14,788 nt of DNA from assembly GCA_024699575.1 (NCBI GenBank), contig JAILPF010000552.1, positions 1-14,788 of the forward strand. The letters run 5' to 3'. The position numbers were made by a program, and so were the translations under genes. Each line of letters starts with the position of its first letter. Position 1 is the first letter of the stretch. Positions 12,630 to 14,788 of the stretch are shown here, piece after piece. Origin of the DNA: Acetatifactor sp. (lineage in GTDB: Bacteria; Bacillota; Clostridia; Lachnospirales; Lachnospiraceae). A model generated the notes under the pieces. The model was not told the DNA's origin. It saw only the letters and a program-made list of their open reading frames with translations, and did not search any database.

Positions 12630-14457
12630 CAAAGTGTGCACAAAGAGAAGCTCCCTCCAAGGGGAGACTATAATCTATGTTTGCATCCTTGGAATAATAG
12701 TTTTTTTCTTTGCCGAGAGTCCAGCCAACAAAGTGATATCCGTCTGCCGGAACAGCAGATAACGTCACCGGATAATCCGTATAATAGATGCCTGTCCATG
12801 AACCATCCGTGCAGTCGGGAGTGATGGTATTGACACTGATGGTACCACCTTCCGAGACATCTGTCCGTATGGTGAGTTGAGCAGTTTCGCCGGAGAGACC
12901 GAATTCTTCCGCAAGGTATTCACGCATTTTGTCCGGACGTTTTGTAAAATAATCTACAAGCCAGTCTTCCGACTTACCCCACAGTTCCATGTGGATGTTC
13001 CAAGTGTCCATAGCTGCCCGTGCGGCATCTAAAGTAAGTTCCGTATTTAACAAATCCAAAAATGTCAGTACAAACTGTCTGCAAAAAGTTGGATTTTGTT
13101 TGAGCGCTTTGTAGAGGGGACGTGTGTTAAACGCAGGACCGGCATAATGCGTATCCAGATTGAAGGTATTGATGTCGGTTTCCGGATAGCCATAGTCCAG
13201 ATTTTCCAAATCCATATCGTATAATGCCCATCTCCAGAGACCATCCTCGTACTCACCGGCGCCGGTATTTCGGCTTCGCCAGCAGATAACATTTTTGTCT
13301 TCCGAGAAGTCCATGTTTCCGAAGAAGAGATTGATGCAGGAAAAATCAATAAAGCTTTGGATGTCCACGATGTTGCAAAAGGCTTCGTATGCGTCAGGAG
13401 ATGAGAGGGAGTGAGTCTGAATAAAGTTGTAAATCCTGTCATACATTTCCTGATCGTCCTTTTCGCCGGAATCTGCATAGCCGGCTTTTATGATGACCAC
13501 ATTGTCCCGGTCTAAACCATAGTGAGATTCAAAATAATAAGTATTATACTTCTCCTGAGCAATGGTTATATACCAGGGACATCCATTGATATAAACCATG
13601 ACTTCCATATTTTCGGCGGATGCCACATCTCTTCCCTGCATCATGTGCTGAATGAATCCGTTCATGAATCCGGAACGTAAAACAATCGAATGAACAGGGT
13701 ATTCCTGACGGAAAGGAGAATCAGCAAAAAAATTACCTACCCCGTAGTTATCTCTTGCGATAACAGAAAAACGTTTATTGTCCTCCTCGCGAGCGGAAGC
13801 ACCTTGAATACGGATTCCTACGGGGTGCTCGATACTTAATTCCCCGTTTTGAAAGAGTGAAAAAAACGCCGGACGTTCCCACTCATCACCCCGCTTCAGA
13901 TAGTTGGGGGTGGGGGCTACTCCATCACCACCGGTAGTCAGCCAGTCCTCATATTCCTTTCCGGTGACATAAATGCCAAAGTCCCCGAATAAATCGTCGG
14001 AATCAACAATCAGAGATATAATGGTGTCACAAGGGAAATTTTGCTCTCCGACAAAATAAGTGGAAGATACAATCTCACTGGTTTCGCCATAGGAATTAAT
14101 TGCTATGGCGCGAATGACATCGGCTACCTGTGGGGTATGGATGTCTGCGGTAGAGGTTGTCACATCAATGGAACCGGACGGGGAACCAATTAAAATAGGC
14201 TCCGTGTATTTATAATCTTCTGCCGAAGGAATACTCCCGTCCGTGGTGTAATAGATAACAGCGTTATCATCGCAGGATATTTCCAGAGAAAAGGGAGTAG
14301 TGTAAATGCCGCTTTTTACCGAAAAAGTCGGGGTGCTCAATGTCGCGATCCCTTCGGCGACAGCCTGTTTTTTTGATGTAACCGCCAGTGCATATAGGCA
14401 AAACATGCCAGCAAATATGAAAATGAGAATAGATATAATTTTATATATAGGTTTCAT
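12616..14457 (-). CDS. Secreted CotH-kinase-domain protein with chitobiase-like and InlB-type repeat domains
   Basis: The 613-residue protein opens with a basic start and a hydrophobic segment (6-26), a signal or membrane anchor. Residues about 42-135 resemble the chitobiase/beta-hexosaminidase C-terminal fold (PTFSVKSGIYTTPFSLEIS, YYTTDGSIPS). Residues about 145-510 are the CotH domain, with GNMDFSEDKN (380-389) and the YDMDLEN segment (413-419) that holds the D414-x-D416 pair expected for metal-ATP binding. The C-terminus (about 530-610) is a divergent InlB B-type repeat ending in LCAHFEKKD (605-613). CotH is a spore-coat protein kinase in Bacillus; related domains also occur in non-spore surface proteins, so the role here may be protein phosphorylation outside the cell. 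No Shine-Dalgarno sequence precedes the ATG. It is divergent from the VTC gene. Confidence 0.9.
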   Translation of the reverse strand: MKPIYKIISILIFIFAGMFCLYALAVTSKKQAVAEGIATLSTPTFSVKSGIYTTPFSLEISCDDNAVIYYTTDGSIPSAEDYKYTEPILIGSPSGSIDVTTSTADIHTPQVADVIRAIAINSYGETSEIVSSTYFVGEQNFPCDTIISLIVDSDDLFGDFGIYVTGKEYEDWLTTGGDGVAPTPNYLKRGDEWERPAFFSLFQNGELSIEHPVGIRIQGASAREEDNKRFSVIARDNYGVGNFFADSPFRQEYPVHSIVLRSGFMNGFIQHMMQGRDVASAENMEVMVYINGCPWYITIAQEKYNTYYFESHYGLDRDNVVIIKAGYADSGEKDDQEMYDRIYNFIQTHSLSSPDAYEAFCNIVDIQSFIDFSCINLFFGNMDFSEDKNVICWRSRNTGAGEYEDGLWRWALYDMDLENLDYGYPETDINTFNLDTHYAGPAFNTRPLYKALKQNPTFCRQFVLTFLDLLNTELTLDAARAAMDTWNIHMELWGKSEDWLVDYFTKRPDKMREYLAEEFGLSGETAQLTIRTDVSEGGTISVNTITPDCTDGSWTGIYYTDYPVTLSAVPADGYHFVGWTLGKEKNYYSKDANIDYSLPLEGASLCAHFEKKD

Positions 14458-14465
14458 AACACATT

Positions 14466-14474
14466 ATTATAGCA
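14466..14474 (-). promoter_or_regulatory. Extended -10 promoter of the CotH gene
   Basis: On the minus strand the sequence TGCTATAAT is a perfect -10 box (14466-14471) with an extended TG motif (14473-14474). No good -35 box stands at 16-18 bases. The -10 box ends only eight bases before the ATG, so the transcript would begin at or within a few bases of the start codon. Confidence 0.5.
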
Positions 14475-14514
14475 TATACATCCCAAGATATCTATTGGGG
14501 AGGAGAGAATTTTA

Positions 14515-14543
14515 TTGTAATTTGCGCAGTTGAGTGTTATTCT
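14515..14543 (+). promoter_or_regulatory. Possible promoter of the VTC-domain gene
   Basis: TTGTAA (14515-14520) and TATTCT (14538-14543) match the consensus at four of six positions each, with 17 bases between them. This is the best pair in the divergent intergenic region, but it is weak. Confidence 0.35.
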
Positions 14544-14595
14544 GTAAACAGTTTATGGTGGACGGAAAATACTAGATTTAAGGAGCCGGTGAAGT

Positions 14596-14788
14596 ATGCC
14601 AAAATACCGACATGAGCTGAAATTTCTGTGCCCGGAGCAGGAGCTGCACTTGATTGAGATGAAAGTCAGGCAACTATGCATGCCGGATGCACATGCTGAT
14701 GAAAGCGGAATTTACTACATTAGAAGCGCATATTTTGATTCCTTGGAGGATGAATGCCTGTCGGATAATTATGATGGTGTGGATGACC
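14596..14788 (+). CDS. VTC domain protein, polyphosphate polymerase-like (5' part, cut by window end)
   Basis: ATG 14596 follows AAGGAG (14580-14585) by ten bases. The 64 visible residues begin MPKYRHELKF and contain IYYIRSAYFDSLEDECLSDNYDG, the start pattern of the VTC/polyphosphate polymerase domain: the R-E-K tunnel residues of the first strand, then an IRS-YFD strand and the D-x-GVDD turn that precedes the R-x-K-x-R strand. Eukaryotic Vtc4 makes polyphosphate from ATP; for bacterial members this activity is inferred by homology. In Firmicutes, VTC-domain genes commonly neighbour CotH genes and a DUF4956 membrane protein, which might lie just beyond the window. The frame runs off the right edge. 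Confidence 0.87.
   Translation, partial: MPKYRHELKFLCPEQELHLIEMKVRQLCMPDAHADESGIYYIRSAYFDSLEDECLSDNYDGVDD

Noticed and set aside
13065..13478. A 137-codon minus-strand open frame in the CotH region
   Set aside because: It is an alternative frame of the well-supported CotH gene on the same strand and has no start signal of its own.
1..14788. CRISPR array, insertion sequence or phage genes
   Set aside because: No regularly spaced repeats, transposase, integrase or structural phage genes are visible.

Overview
The window looks like chromosome of a low-to-mid GC Gram-positive anaerobe of the Clostridia, most likely Lachnospiraceae. This is inferred from strong AGGAGG-type ribosome binding sites, a PKTGE-type sortase tail, a LytTR/GHKL two-component pair, a YtrA-type GntR/ABC module and a CotH-VTC gene pair. 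No phage, plasmid, transposase or CRISPR array is visible. The assignment rests on gene content only.

Layout, left to right. (1) 1-656: C-terminal end of a sortase-anchored surface protein, followed by hairpins. (2) 667-1051: a tRNA-Pro(CGG) gene on the minus strand with its own promoter and terminator. Beside it lies a 59/60-identical second copy of the tRNA 3' end plus terminator hairpin, joined to a GC-rich multi-hairpin block. (3) 1085-1250: a nested inverted-repeat element directly before the next gene. (4) 1266-4887: a tightly packed plus-strand unit of four genes: RlmI-like rRNA methyltransferase, membrane-anchored metallophosphoesterase, LytTR response regulator and a short GHKL histidine kinase. 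It ends at a strong hairpin (4914-4947). (5) 5004-8621: two abutting half-size ABC exporters that probably form a heterodimer. (6) 8630-11778: a consensus promoter carrying a perfect palindrome over its -10 box drives a YtrA-like operon of ATPase, permease, GntR regulator, second ATPase and short second permease. (7) 11864-12607: a membrane-anchored polysaccharide deacetylase-like protein, sharing a bidirectional terminator with the convergent gene. (8) 12616-14457, minus strand: a large secreted CotH-kinase-domain protein. Divergent from it, the start of a VTC-domain (polyphosphate polymerase-like) gene runs off the right edge.

How the parts may work together. The LytTR/GHKL pair next to an exporter pair suggests envelope-stress or peptide signalling, but no precursor peptide gene is visible, so the exporter substrate is unknown. 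The GntR regulator probably represses its own operon through the palindrome at 8651-8670. CotH and VTC domain genes are often neighbours in Firmicutes, so that divergent pair probably acts in one envelope- or polyphosphate-related pathway.

The least ordinary signals are non-coding: the duplicated tRNA-Pro 3' end with a hairpin block inserted at the variable-loop position of a decayed tRNA copy, the nested palindrome upstream of the rRNA methyltransferase gene, divergent promoters with overlapping -35 boxes, and a possible leaderless start for the CotH gene. I see no clearly new multi-gene system.
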